Shown one piece after another: positions 22,044 through 34,126 of a stretch of DNA of 64,000 nt. This DNA is from Clusia tigrina (taxonomy: Eukaryota > Arthropoda > Insecta > Diptera > Clusiidae), in the NCBI GenBank assembly GCA_920105625.2, contig OV050030.1:62160322-62224321 (forward strand). Direction: 5' to 3'. Position numbers and translations under genes: made by a program. The stretch's first letter is position 1; every line of letters begins with the position of its first letter. Under the pieces are notes generated by a model, which made no database searches, was not told where the DNA came from, and was given only the letters and a program-made list of their open reading frames with translations.

Positions 22044-22970
22044 CTAGTATGCATTATAGTCTCCTCCAGCTAAAAATCTGTTTCCGAGGGTTTCAAAATA
22101 GTTTTCATACTCCTCTGTCCTGATTGGCGAGATTGTAATTGGGCCTTTACAATCTTCAACAACTATGTTTGTGGCTTGAGCAGCTTCTGTACAGTAAGAT
22201 TTAATGGAAAAGTGTTTAAGGTACTTTTTTATTATAATAGCTGAACCGGCACGTGCTTTTTTGTCGGGGTGCATTGCGTGATAGAGCTCTTATCGGTAAA
22301 ATGAGTTTCAGATATTAGAATAATATCTATGTCGTGAGTCTGGGGTAGTGCTTTAATCTCTAATATGTGTTTGGATAGCCCATTTGTATTCCATAATAGA
22401 ATATTTATGGGATTGAAGAACTAAAATTTTTCGTCGTAAGAGTCACTAGTAGATTCATCAAAGTTGTGATTTGATGCATGACTTGCTTGAGAAGCAAGGT
22501 AATTTCTCGGAATTCGCTCGCAAGGGATTTCCGTAGGATGTGGGGCTGAGGTATTCTCACTCGTGTCTTTTATTGTGTTTCTAACTACTTAAGAACATGA
22601 AAGTGAACTCAAGCTCTGTCTGGATGGTTGGGAGACAACAAGTGTGGGATTGAGTTCCTTTTTTCTCAGTGGAGGACATTTTAATGTGTGCAATTTTTTG
22701 TACAATGCCCACAATGCACACTTGACGTCATCGTTTCTCATCTTACGCGAGCAACATGCAGACGAGTGAGTGCCAGAACATTTAATGCAGACCGGTTTTC
22801 TGTGGCAGTAGGTTTTTGTGTGACCATAATGCTGGTAGTTAGCGTATTCAGGGATTTCGCGATTTGGACGAGGTGGCTCAAATACATTTTTCATATGGAA
22901 GAGGTCGTTGTTTGGCTTCGCTTTTAGCTCAACAATGAACATTGGCAGTGGTTTTTTGGTGTTTCTTTGT
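22044..22970 (-). pseudogene. Jockey LINE fragment (end of ORF1, start of ORF2)
   Basis: On the minus strand, 22942-22589 carries two ORF1 zinc knuckles (YANYQHYGHTKTYC and CIKCSGTHSSACC). 22400-22044 carries the start of the endonuclease: a WNTNGLSKH-type segment, ISETHF, AGSAIIIKK, then FLAGGDYNAY. It is the same clade as the 10-14.5 kb LINE but a different copy, truncated on both sides and separated by stops. No RT remains. Confidence 0.75.
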
Positions 22971-24185
22971 TTTAATATTCCAGATGTTCACGGCAGTATG
23001 GCCCTATGGCGCCTATAATATATTTGAGTATCAACTTAGAGTTTCTTTCCTGTTTTGATTTGTAGATGCAAAACATAAACCTATCTTTCTTCTTCGAAAT
23101 ATCAGTAAAACAATGACTTAGAAAAGAAACTATTGTGTTTCATACGACGAATTTACACAGCGAATTTTGACGACCACATTCGTCGTTCGCCCCAATTGTG
23201 TTCCAAGTATAAAATAAAAACAAAACAAACAAAACAAAGTAAACAAGTTTCACTTAAAGAGAGTGTAAACAAAGTCAGTCATCTGCGCAATTAACGTTTC
23301 GAGTTGTGGGTGATATAGGAATTTATGTAAATTGAGAAATTAATGTTCGGCTCACATTGAACAGACAAAATTGAGATTATTCTTATATTTGGGAGCTGTT
23401 CAGATATGCCATCTCTGATGGCAGGCAATATGCCATTCCTGATGACAGGCAATGTGAACGTACTGTTCCCATACAAAGAATAGCAAAGCTGTTATTACTA
23501 AAAAGAGCAACGCAGTTTGTGTCATTTGTTTTGTTTTCCTTTTGATAGGCAAAAGGAAATTTCGCCAATCGCGTTTTAGATCGTTCGAGTAAAGAAGTGC
23601 CAAAATTTAAAAAGAATAACAGAAAGTGAGCCAAATAGTGATAGCAAACTACCAAAATATATATATTCCAAGAGAGAAAAGTTTTGCAAGTGGCTTACAA
23701 ATTATACCCTTTTTGCACAATAAAATACTTTTGCAACTGAGCCATCGTGCAATATTTATTGAGCGGTTTGTGTTTTTTTGTTATTGTGGAGTTTTTTTTC
23801 GTATTTAAGCTCAAGCTTTGTCAGCTCAAACATTACAACCCCAAATTTGGTGAAGGGCGAACCTTCCCTAACATATCACCCTAATCATCATCATGGGTGA
23901 CGGGGAATCCCCCCCCAGTACATCAACATCGGTGGCAAGCACATCCATCATCATCAACATCATCATCGGCCAGGCAACCAGGCCAGCAACCGACCAATAA
24001 TGTCATCATCATCATCCTTAACTGGCATGGCGGACCGGCCAATCAAATAACCACAACATCATCATTAGCCACAAGTGGCACTGCACTTTGGCCACAGAAT
24101 AACCCAGGTGAGTGGCGCATTCAAGAGTTTTTTCGAATAGTTTTGTGCATTTCATTGTGAGTTAAATTAATTAAGATAAATAATT
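22971..24185. other. Spacer with short repeats; possible LINE 5' region
   Basis: No full gene. At 23400-23450 a 24-bp unit (ATGCCATCTCTGATGGCAGG and a variant) is repeated. At 23893 an ATG opens a 34-codon frame rich in Ser/Thr/Ile from CATCATCAT repeats, which could be the start of a retroelement gag. Trinucleotide CAT/ATC repeats run to about 24030. Confidence 0.4.
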
Positions 24186-24260
24186 CAATCGAATTTAATT
24201 TTCGAAGTTTCCGTCAGCATATTTTATTCATTCTCTACAATACATCGTTCCAGTACAATT

Positions 24261-25177
24261 ATGTCTCCAAAGCGACAAGCAATTGGCCGATCTACACCTA
24301 AAGCACGGAAGAAAAGTGCATTACGAGCCTCAGAATCAGACGAGCAATGAGCATTAAGGCTGGAAACTGATCGAATTCGTACTACTCAGGCCCGTTCATC
24401 TGAGACAACTGAGCAACGAGCATTAAGGCTGGAAAATCTTCGAGTACATGCCGCTGAGACCCGTTTGTCTGAATCATCTGAACAACGAGAAGTGAGGTCA
24501 GAAACTGATCGAATTCGTACTACTCAGGCCCGTTCATCTAAGACAACTGAGCAACGAGCATTAAGGCTGGAAAATCTTTGAGTACATGCCGCTGAGACCC
24601 GTTCGTCTGAGACAACTGAACAATGGGAAAGAAGGCTGCAAAATGTTCGAATCAGCACTGCTCGATCAAGACGAACACTGTACGCTGATTTCAATCTTGG
24701 TGCTTTCCATTATTACAGTAATAATAATTACAGTCTTAATCCAAGTGTTGTCATTGGAAAAATGGATAAAATTTGCATGTATTGTAGCGCCCTCAAATTT
24801 AAGAATGAAACGCCAGGAATGTGCTGCGCCAATGGAAAAGTTAAACTGCCAGAATTACATCCACCACCCGAACCACTATCAACGTTGCAATCAGGTGTTC
24901 CAAGTGAGTCGAGCATTTCTTGGAAAACATCCGCAAATACAATTCATGTTTCCAAATGACATCGTTCGGTGCAACGAACATCGTGCGCGAAAATTACATG
25001 CCAACATTCAGAGTCCAAGGGCAAATTTATCATCGTGCCGGATCGCTTTTACCATTCCAGGACGCAGATCACAAGTTACTTCAAATTTATTTCATGGCAA
25101 ACTGTGATGAACAAATTGAACAACGATGTCATTATAATGCGGGCACTAGACGAGAAATCGTGGCTGCAATGAATTAG
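24261..25177 (+). pseudogene. Helitron C N-terminal region
   Basis: Begins with a basic MSPKRQAIGRS start, followed by 20-25-residue repeats rich in TTEQRALRLEN. A TGA at about 24348 and another at about 24579 interrupt it. A Cys-rich motif (CMYCSALKFKNETPGMCC, from 24774) may be a zinc finger of the Helitron N-terminus. The frame then shifts toward the FQDADHKLLQIYFMAN segment and stops at 25177, six bases before the next Rep segment begins. Function in the family: DNA binding ahead of Rep. Confidence 0.7.
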
Positions 25178-25182
25178 TTCAG

Positions 25183-25644
25183 ATGTTTAAAATCGCCATT
25201 CAACGAATGCCAGCCGATGACTACGCAGTTGTAATTCGAGCAGACAAAAGACCCATTGGCCAACACGAAAGACAGTTCAATGCACCAACAATCGATGAAG
25301 TGGCGATCGTGATAGTTGGCGAAGAATTCGAATCGCGCGACATAATTCTTCATCGCAGAAGTGGTGACGTTCAGCGAGTGTCCGATACTCATCGCTCATA
25401 CGACGGATTGCAGTATCCGATTCTGTTTTGGCGAGGAGAAGATGGATATCATTTCAACATCAAAATGAGAAATCCACAAACAGACGAGCAAACGAATAAG
25501 AAAGTCAGTGCCATGAATTATTATTCGTATCGATTGATGATTCATCAAGACGCTGACAACCACATTCTGAAATGTCGACAATTGTTCCATCAGTCGACAT
25601 GTACGCGAAGATTGAAAGCGAACGACTCCTATATATTCGATTGA
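25183..25644 (+). pseudogene. Helitron C Rep, upstream segment
   Basis: A 153-codon open frame from FKIAIQRMPADDYAVV to the start of the Rep core, with the conserved FNAPTIDEVAIVIVG and YDGLQYPILFWRGEDGY stretches common to animal Helitrons. It is separated from the next frame (25572) by a frameshift near 25600, so the Rep is broken. The identical arrangement occurs on the minus strand in copy B at 18988-18527, so the break predates the duplication of the two arms. Confidence 0.75.
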
Positions 25645-26570
25645 ATCAAACCGAGTTGCGTTCTGAAGAGTACATCCATTTACGAGACGCAATTGTTAAT
25701 GATGGTAACGTGAATCCAAACGAATTGGGAAGAATGGTCATATTACCATCTACATTTACGGGGAGTCCACGGCACATGCATGAATACGCACAAGATGCGA
25801 TGACATACGTTCGCGCATATGGTCGTCCAGATTTGTTCATCACATTTACATGCCATCCAACATGGGATGAAATTAAAGAACTTCTGTTAGCTGGACAATC
25901 ATCTTCGGACCGCCATGACATTACCGCACGCGTATTTAAACAAAAATTGAAATCTTTGATGGATTTTATTATAAAGCATAACGTTTTTGGAGAGACACGC
26001 TGCTGGATGTATTCCATTGAATGGCAGAAAAGAGGATTGCCACATGCACATATTTTGTATTGGTTAATCAACAAAATTATGCCAGATCAAATTGAACAAA
26101 TCATCTCAGCAGAAATACCAGATAAGGACATTGATCCAGACTTATTCGACGTCGTTAACAAAAATATGGTTCATGGTCCATGTGGCGCATTCAACAACAA
26201 TTCACCATGCATGTCTGATGGGAAATGCACGAAACGATACCCAAGAAAATTGGTTTCTGATACCATCACTGGCAATGACGGATATCCACTATATCGTCGA
26301 CGATCAGTTCAGGATGGCGGCAAATCCATCGTTAAGAAAGTACTAAAGGTTGATGTCGAAGTCGATAATCGTTGGGTTGTGCCATATTCACCGTTGCTCT
26401 CAAAGACTTTCAGAGCACACATAAATGTTGAGTATTGCAATTCAGTGAAGTCCATCAAATACATGTGCAAATACGAGTATGTCAACAAAGGAAGACACAT
26501 GGCAGTCTTCGGAATAGGGAATGTGGCCGCACCGCTCGATGAAATTAACCAATACCAAATTGGACGCTAA
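25572..26570 (+). CDS. Helitron Rep (HUH) domain, open frame in copy C
   Basis: 332 codons corresponding to 17601-18599 of copy B. HUH histidines are in LPHAHILYW and the tyrosines in YMCKYEYVNKG. These residues carry out single-strand nicking at the Helitron ends in rolling-circle transposition. The frame ends in a TAA at 26568-26570 (QIGR then stop) where the protein should continue (ISSNEAVWRILSFP is readable in the same frame), so this is a point-mutation stop shared with copy B. Confidence 0.8.
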   Translation: MSTIVPSVDMYAKIESERLLYIRLNQTELRSEEYIHLRDAIVNDGNVNPNELGRMVILPSTFTGSPRHMHEYAQDAMTYVRAYGRPDLFITFTCHPTWDEIKELLLAGQSSSDRHDITARVFKQKLKSLMDFIIKHNVFGETRCWMYSIEWQKRGLPHAHILYWLINKIMPDQIEQIISAEIPDKDIDPDLFDVVNKNMVHGPCGAFNNNSPCMSDGKCTKRYPRKLVSDTITGNDGYPLYRRRSVQDGGKSIVKKVLKVDVEVDNRWVVPYSPLLSKTFRAHINVEYCNSVKSIKYMCKYEYVNKGRHMAVFGIGNVAAPLDEINQYQIGR

Positions 26571-28150
26571 ATTAGCAGTAATGAAGCAGTATGGCGCATC
26601 TTATCATTTCCAATCCATGAACGACATCCAACAGTAGTGCACTTGGCGGTGCATTTCGAGAATGGACAGCGCGTGTACTTCACAACAGATAATGTACGTG
26701 CAAGAGCATTGGCTCCACCGGCAACAACTTTAACTGCATTTTACTCATTGTGCCAAATTGACATCGGCTAAAAAGTTTCAACGTCGCAAAAGAGGTAAAG
26801 CAGTTGAAGGACATCACAATTTGTATTCCAGTGACGCGTTGGGTCGTCTGTACACTGTTCACCCGAACAATACAGAATGCTTCTATCTGCGATTGCTGTT
26901 AATCAATGTACGTGGACCGACATCTTCCAAGATTTAAGAACAGTGAACGGTCAGCTGTGCGCCACTTATCGCCAAGCTTGCCAGGAACTAAATCTTCTTG
27001 AGAATGATAAACATTGGGACACTGCACTCGCTGATGCATCGAATACTGCGCAACCACAGCAAATACGCACGTTATTTGCCATATTATTGACAACCTGCTT
27101 CCCATCTAATCCAAAAGATCTTTGGGAAAAATACAAGGACTACATGAGTGAAGATATTCTACATTGTTTCCGCGCTGCAAATCAAAATCCGGACCTTCAA
27201 TTCACACCAAACGTGTATACTGAGGCATTGATTTTGATTGAAGACATATGTTTGACAATCGCTAACAAGGCGCTGGTGCAACTGGGAATGCCTGCTCCGA
27301 ACCGACCAGCGAACGATCTTTTCGATCGTGATTTGCAACGGGAAACACACTTTGATTCTGACGAACTGGGGACATTTGTTGAAAAAAATTTTCCGCAGTT
27401 GCTTCCAGAACAACGCATTGCGTATGACAGAATTTTGCATGCAATCAAAGAACAAAGCGGTGGACTGTTTTTCATAGATGCGCCCGGTGGTACAGGCAAG
27501 ACTTTTCTTCTTTCACTCATTTTGGCAACCATACGATCACAAAATAATATTGCACTGGCCATTGCATCATCTAAAATTGCGGCAACTCTTTTGGATGGTG
27601 GCCGAACAGCGCATTCAGCATTGAAACTACCATTGAATTTAAAAAAAACTGAGGCACCAACATGCAACATCAGCAAAAACTCTGGAATGGCCAAAGTACT
27701 CCAAACGTGTTAAATTATCATATGGGATGAATGTACAATGTCTCACAAGAAAGCATTGGAAGCGCTTGAGCGTACACTGCGACATTTGATAGGAAACGCA
27801 CAGATCTTCGGAGGCGCACTCATTTTATTGTCTGGTGATTTTCGACAAACATTACCACGTTCAACACCCGCTGATGAACTTAATGCATGTCCCAAATCAT
27901 CAGCTTTATGACGTCATTTACAGAAATTGACTTTGAATACCAACGGGATGCATCGGCTGGACATTTTGCAAAACAATGAAATGGATATTGGGAATGGGCG
28001 AATGCAAATTGATGAATCTACGCAATGTATCACCTTGCCAGCAAACTTTTTTAAGATCACAGAAAGCATAAACGAATTGGTGCAAAAAACTTTCCCAAAC
28101 ATTGCACAGAACTACAAAAATCGTAAGTGGCTCAGTACGCGTGCTATATA
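26571..28150 (+). pseudogene. Helitron C PIF1-type helicase, interrupted
   Basis: After the linker (WRILSFPIHERHPT), a 278-codon frame (26877-27713) holds the linker LWEKYKDYMSEDIL and the Walker A loop DAPGGTGKTF (about 27478-27507). A TAA at 27711-27713 stands immediately before the Walker B region (IIIWDECTM), which continues in frame with GALILLSGDFRQTLP. The coding sequence then degrades and stops matching at STRAI (about 28145), the rest of the helicase being deleted. Helitron helicases unwind the displaced strand. About 60 bp upstream of 26820 is also deleted relative to copy B. Confidence 0.78.
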
Positions 28151-28402
28151 TATAAAAAAAACAAATATTGTTTATCCCACAATACTTCAATAAATATAAA
28201 ATTGTAACGAAACGCTGCAATGTCACAATTTTTTCGAAATAAACAAAATCAATAAAATGTATCAAAATGAATTGAATATTTGTATAATGTCTTTCCTTCA
28301 AATTTATTTATTTGAACTACTCATCCGATTTCAAAAATTCTTTGACCAGCTGAATGCTACACCCCCCTACAATTCAGGGGTAGCGAAGCGCACCGGGTAC
28401 AG

Positions 28403-28859
<457 letters not shown>

Positions 28860-29985
28860 CTGAAGTATACTCTTTGATCATTTTCCAGATGCAGGTCGAA
28901 ATGAACAACAGTGGGATGTGTTTCATGAACGGGGAATGAAAAAGTGCTTCGTTATTGCTAACATAGCGACCCATATGAAATTGAGTAACTTCTCCGCTCC
29001 AGTTCACAGCCATGCCAGTTCCTTTAGTCAAATACTAGCAGATGTATTTAATGGATATCACGGAATGGCAAGATTCGAAATTGATGTACGCTTTGAATAT
29101 CTTCGAGAGTAATGGCAAATATGGAAAAATCTAACAATTATCAACTTCAATATCCTGTTGATTCACTTTGACAATTGTTGCTCTTCCATTGTTCGCAGTC
29201 GATCGGCGACGATACAGCGAATATCTGTCATTTCCGGTAATTGTTTCTGATGCTAATGGCCCTGGATAACGCTTTGAATATTTTCCGTCGACCATACACG
29301 CAAAATTCTTATTTAATGTTTCACAGGGACCATAAATCATGTTCTTAGTTACAATCTTATGCATGCCTGGACCTTCTTCTTCATGGGCAATTTCTGCTGA
29401 TATCAGATCATCGACTTCGTGCGATCTTATTTTATCAATCAACCAAATGCGAATATGTCCGTGTTTCTGCCACTTCACGGAATATATCCAGCAGCGTGTC
29501 TCACCGAACATGTGATACTTCACAACCGAATCCATCAGTGATTGTAATATCAGTTTGAATGCTTTCGCGGTGATGTTGGTGATCGATCGGGGCATTCTTG
29601 TCGAGTTTCTATACACTGCGGAGTGCACGTGAACATGATGAACAAATCTGCAGTCCCGTAATAGAGAATACGACATGGAATCTTGAGTTTTCATGCATAT
29701 GTTGCCGACTTCCGACGTACTTTGCTGGAAGAATCGTCATTCAGCTGACATTCTGTACATTTCCATCTGCATTGATGGCATACTCTCCGGAACGGAGTTT
29801 CTCTGGTTAAATCTGATTAATTCCAATCACTCAGTTTCAACATTGACGTACATATCCACAACATATTGCTAAAATAGACGCCGACATTTCAAGGTGTGAT
29901 TGTCCTCATTTTCAATAACCATCACTGGATATGTACAGTAGTTCATTGAACTCACTTTTTAGTCCGTTTTTAAAAGGCAGGCCTC
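28860..29985 (-). pseudogene. Helitron copy D (Rep fragment)
   Basis: On the minus strand from 29985: a VSSMNY segment and NEDNHTLKCRRLF, then degraded Rep. The 187-codon frame 29694-29131 holds a Rep core (GETRCWIYSVKWQKHG, then IYGPCETLNKNF, SKRYPGPLASETITGNDRY). The HUH motif is damaged, because HGHIRIW replaces LPHAHI. Homology continues to 28860 (FHMGRYVSNNEA). It is more divergent from A-C than B and C are from each other. Confidence 0.75.
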
Positions 29986-30584
29986 GACTTTGAATGTGTA
30001 TAATTTTTTCAGAAAATTTTAAAATCTTTATTTCAACTGTCTTTATGATCCGATTTTAATGAAAATTTCACCTTGACCTTCTTAGAGATATTTTCGATCA
30101 AATGACATATTAGCATTGAATAACGCTTTACGCCACGGTATTCATTCAATTTCAAAATGAGAGAGTAATATTTTCAGAAAAAAGAGTGTAAAGAGGTGAG
30201 TGCGGGTTTGTTACAAAGCAAAAGTTATGGCCAAAAGAGCAGTGAGGCAAGGGGTATATTTGAGTAAGCTGATTGCTCTTTATTTTCTTTACATCAGAGA
30301 CTCTCAAAACCGCGACGGCGAGTTCGTGCCCCACACGCATAAGATCGTATTTCACACCGATATCAAAGAAGAATAAGAAAAGATATTCAATTCCTTCCAT
30401 TTTTATTTACCGTTTCGACCATTTTTTTTTGGTGACACGTATTGTGTATGTGAATTTATTGTGTTTCTTTTAAACATTGGAATTGGGAATTGAATGTATT
30501 TTCTTATACTTCTTTGCCGATACTGCCGAATGCCACTAGCAATGTGCTGATATATATATTGAATATTTTATTATGTACTTATAG
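29986..30584. other. No recognisable gene
   Basis: AT-rich sequence without repeat or motif. Short frames only. Confidence 0.4.
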
Positions 30585-30870
30585 CCAACATTCACAGCAT
30601 TAGTCCAGAATTAAGAGAATCGGGCTACGGGCAAATTCCGATAATTATTGGTGGAGATTTTAATATAGACTTATCCAAACAAGAAAACCGCACTTTTATC
30701 GCTTTTATGAGAGAAAGATTCGATTTGGATCTCGTTAGTAACATTTCTCCAACAACACGATCAACATCCTGCTTTGACCTTGTGTTCAGCAGGTATATTT
30801 CCAACATAATTTGTCAACCATATATTACGTACTATTCATACCATAAAGCAATTTTAACAGCAATAAAATA
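30585..30870 (+). pseudogene. Endonuclease/exonuclease fragment (AP-endonuclease fold)
   Basis: A plus-strand frame contains IIIGGDFNIDLSKQENRTF, then FDLDLVSN, STSCFDLVFSR and a final YHKAIL. These are the GDFN and later D/H motifs of the LINE- and Helentron-type endonuclease domain. The ending resembles the endonuclease fused C-terminally to some insect Helitron-like helicases, which would fit the neighbouring Helitron fragments, but a LINE origin is equally possible. No flanking RT is seen. Confidence 0.5.
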
Positions 30871-31072
30871 CAATGTATAAACTATTTAAAAATTTGCGTA
30901 CGGTTTTGATTTATCATATCTATAAAACCTGTACAATCTCATTTCAGTCATAGTTTTATAAAAAAAAAAAGTTGTTCAACGTACGACGTTACGATACATC
31001 GAAACTGCCCGCTTTTTTTTATTAAAATCGGTCTATCTATTCTCAAGTGATGCTGTTACCAACAGAATTACA

Positions 31073-31520
<448 letters not shown>

Positions 31521-31534
31521 TCTCGGCCATTCTG

Positions 31535-34126
31535 CTATAAATTCGTCTCGAATTCATCTTCCTGATGCATTCCCCAGGGCTTCATGTATTCTGCGCATGT
31601 TGTCGTATCCCTCGGTCCCTCTGTGTCGGTTGCTTGTCTAACGTCGTAGGTATCATTTGACTTTGCTCTTACGACTTCATATGGACCCAAAAACTTCGCC
31701 TTAAGTTTTAGACCAGGCCCAAATTGGGTTCTTTTTATAGCGACGAGGTCACCAGCTTTGTACTTATTGGGTTTTTTCCTTCTCAAATTATACACCTTCC
31801 GATTTTCGTCCTGAATGTTCATGATTTGTTGCTTTGCATGTTTTCTCATCTCATCTCTTTCTTCAGAAAAATTTTTTATCATCTCTTCCTCAATCAATTT
31901 GGTTATATGTAGCTGTTCAGATGTTCGCATTTTAATCCCAATGAGGAGTTCAAATGGAGTCGTTGCTATACTTCTTGAAAATGATGAGTTCATCGCCTGT
32001 TGAACTTTGTCCAGATGCTTATACCACTTTGTTGGATCGGCAGAACTTAGTTTAGCTAAAATTGACGTTATGATTGCGTTCATCCGCTCGATCTGTCCGT
32101 TGGCTCTTGGTAGTCCAGTTGTTATGACACGATGTTGAATTTGCTCAGCCTCACAGTAGTTTTTAAACTCATCGGACGTAAATGCTGTTCCACGATCCGA
32201 AATTATGGGGACAGGGTTTCCAAAAACAGCACTTTGGACCTTTAACTTTGCAATAACTTCTGCCGACGTTGTACTCTTAGTAGCATATAGCCAACAAAAC
32301 TTTGTAAAGGCATCTACCACCGCAAATATGTGCCTATATTGCTTGTTGGTAGATTCCAATGTCCCAAGATGATCCACATGGTAGGTGTGTAGAGGCTCGT
32401 CGTGCTTCTCAATTGGGTGCAGTTCGCCTTCCTGTTTTCCCCGTTTTCTGTTAGCAATGATGCACTGGATACAATTATCTATGTGGTACCTTATTTTTTC
32501 GTCCATTTTCGACATGTAGTATTCTCGACGGAGTAGTTCTTTGATTTTTTTCACTGAGAAATGACCTTTTTCGTGCGACTTTCTTATCAATTCTCGCTGC
32601 ATAGCCTTCGGCACGACAACAACTTCGCAATCGTTAACGAGTTTGTGCAGAATACCACATTTCAAAATATAACCATCAAACTCGTCTTGTTGTTGAAGAA
32701 TGTGGATTATCGGACTTAATTCAATGTCGGTTTTGTGAGCATTTTTAATTCTTGTTATAACTCCATCTTCTATTACCATCATGACAGGGTATCTACTGAG
32801 AAAATCTACATGCTTCATCCGTGTACCAGATCGATGCTCGACTTCGTAATCGTATTCTTGAAGGAGCAGTACCCATCTGGCTACTCTTGTAGAAAGATCC
32901 TTTTTCTCCATGGTCTTCACAAACGCGTTACAGTCTGTAACAATCTTAAAACGCAATCCAAGTAGATATACCCGAAATTTTTTCACTGCTTCTACAACGG
33001 CCAGTATTTCTAGTTCATAGCTGCTATATTTTCTTTCGGCATCAGAGGTCTTACGACTCATATAGTAGACTGGGTGTAGGTTTTCATCCTGATTTGATTT
33101 CTGCATTAAGATTGCGCCATATCCGTCGATCGAAGCATCCGTGTGTAGTTCTGTGTGATGATTCTGGTTGAAAATGTTCAGTACGGGATTTTTACATAAA
33201 ATTCTCTTTAGACCTTCAAACGCTTTCATCTGTGCTTCACCCATTTCAAATTTGGCTCCCTTCTTAGTTAGGTCAGACAGCGGTTTAGCGACAAGTGAGT
33301 AATCTGGAACGAATTTTCTGAGATATCCAGAAAGTCCTAAAAAACTTTGTAACTGTTTTAGACACATTGGAGCTGGGAATTTCGTAACTGCTCTTATCTT
33401 CTCAGTCGTTGAAGATATTTTGCCATCCTCAATAGCATAGCCCAAAAATTCGATTTTCTTCTTCAAGAACTTGCATTTTTTAAGATTTAGTTCCAATCCA
33501 TACTCACGGCAGAGGTCGATGATTGTAACTAAGTTTGTGACTGCTTCATCATCGTTGGATCCAGGAATTATGATGTCGTCTACGTATGGCATTGCTATTC
33601 CCTTGCGGGTGGATTCACGGAAAATTGCGTTGATATAGCGTTGGAACACGGCAGGGGAGTTGGTTAAACCAAATGGGACTCGTTTAAATTGGTATTGACC
33701 GCTGTGAGTTACAAAGGATGTAAACTTGCGACTGTGTTCCGCGACGGGCACGTGAAAAAATCCATTTGTCAAGTCGAGTGTACTAAATACTTTGGCGTTT
33801 TGGAGACGATCCAGCTGATCCTCTATCAGCGGCAGAGGAAAACGGTCTTTCATAATAACCTTATTTATTCGACGATAGTCTATACATAGTCTGGAATTTC
33901 CGTCACGTTTCTTCACTAATACGACCGGACTGCTAAGCTCGGATTCTGAATTCTCAATGATTCCCTCTCTTAGCCATTGATCAACTTGGTCATCCACTAA
34001 AGCTCGTTCCGTCAATGGAAGTCTTCGAGGACACGATGAGATTGGTGTATCGTTTTCCAAAACTATGTTCATCTCCATGTTAACAATCTTCTTCTTTTCA
34101 GGTCTATAGTTTCCAATGAGATCCAT
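31535..34126 (-). CDS. pol: Element 2 Pol: reverse transcriptase, RNase H, integrase
   Basis: An uninterrupted 863-codon frame. The RT contains CIDYRRIN, LDLTNGFFHVPV and the catalytic YVDD at about residue 181. RNase H has TDAS at about 330 and the SSYELEILA motif. The integrase has the zinc-binding HHCC (H-x-x-x-H near 517, C-x-x-C near 553) and the DDE triad at about 583 (HVDHLG), 642 (SDRG) and 677 (NGQIER), i.e. the D-D-35-E spacing. It ends 15 bp before the 3' LTR. It copies element RNA to DNA and inserts it. It has no stop of its own and is probably expressed by frameshifting from gag-protease upstream, since it lies in a different frame. The ATG at 34126 is only the first Met after the frame opens. 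Confidence 0.93.
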   Translation of the reverse strand: MDLIGNYRPEKKKIVNMEMNIVLENDTPISSCPRRLPLTERALVDDQVDQWLREGIIENSESELSSPVVLVKKRDGNSRLCIDYRRINKVIMKDRFPLPLIEDQLDRLQNAKVFSTLDLTNGFFHVPVAEHSRKFTSFVTHSGQYQFKRVPFGLTNSPAVFQRYINAIFRESTRKGIAMPYVDDIIIPGSNDDEAVTNLVTIIDLCREYGLELNLKKCKFLKKKIEFLGYAIEDGKISSTTEKIRAVTKFPAPMCLKQLQSFLGLSGYLRKFVPDYSLVAKPLSDLTKKGAKFEMGEAQMKAFEGLKRILCKNPVLNIFNQNHHTELHTDASIDGYGAILMQKSNQDENLHPVYYMSRKTSDAERKYSSYELEILAVVEAVKKFRVYLLGLRFKIVTDCNAFVKTMEKKDLSTRVARWVLLLQEYDYEVEHRSGTRMKHVDFLSRYPVMMVIEDGVITRIKNAHKTDIELSPIIHILQQQDEFDGYILKCGILHKLVNDCEVVVVPKAMQRELIRKSHEKGHFSVKKIKELLRREYYMSKMDEKIRYHIDNCIQCIIANRKRGKQEGELHPIEKHDEPLHTYHVDHLGTLESTNKQYRHIFAVVDAFTKFCWLYATKSTTSAEVIAKLKVQSAVFGNPVPIISDRGTAFTSDEFKNYCEAEQIQHRVITTGLPRANGQIERMNAIITSILAKLSSADPTKWYKHLDKVQQAMNSSFSRSIATTPFELLIGIKMRTSEQLHITKLIEEEMIKNFSEERDEMRKHAKQQIMNIQDENRKVYNLRRKKPNKYKAGDLVAIKRTQFGPGLKLKAKFLGPYEVVRAKSNDTYDVRQATDTEGPRDTTTCAEYMKPWGMHQEDEFETNL

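Larger units (their letters stand above)
24186..26762 (+). repeat. Right arm of 2.6-kb inverted repeat (Helitron C)
   Basis: Nearly identical, in reverse complement, to 17421-19985. The Rep frames of the two arms differ at about seven of 332 residues. Confidence 0.85.

Noticed and set aside
22688..22927. Plus-strand cysteine-containing frame
   Set aside because: It is the reverse complement of the Jockey ORF1 zinc knuckles.
24762..25107. Separate proteins in alternative frames over the Helitron N-terminus
   Set aside because: These overlap the recognised Helitron frame and recur as shadows in both inverted arms.
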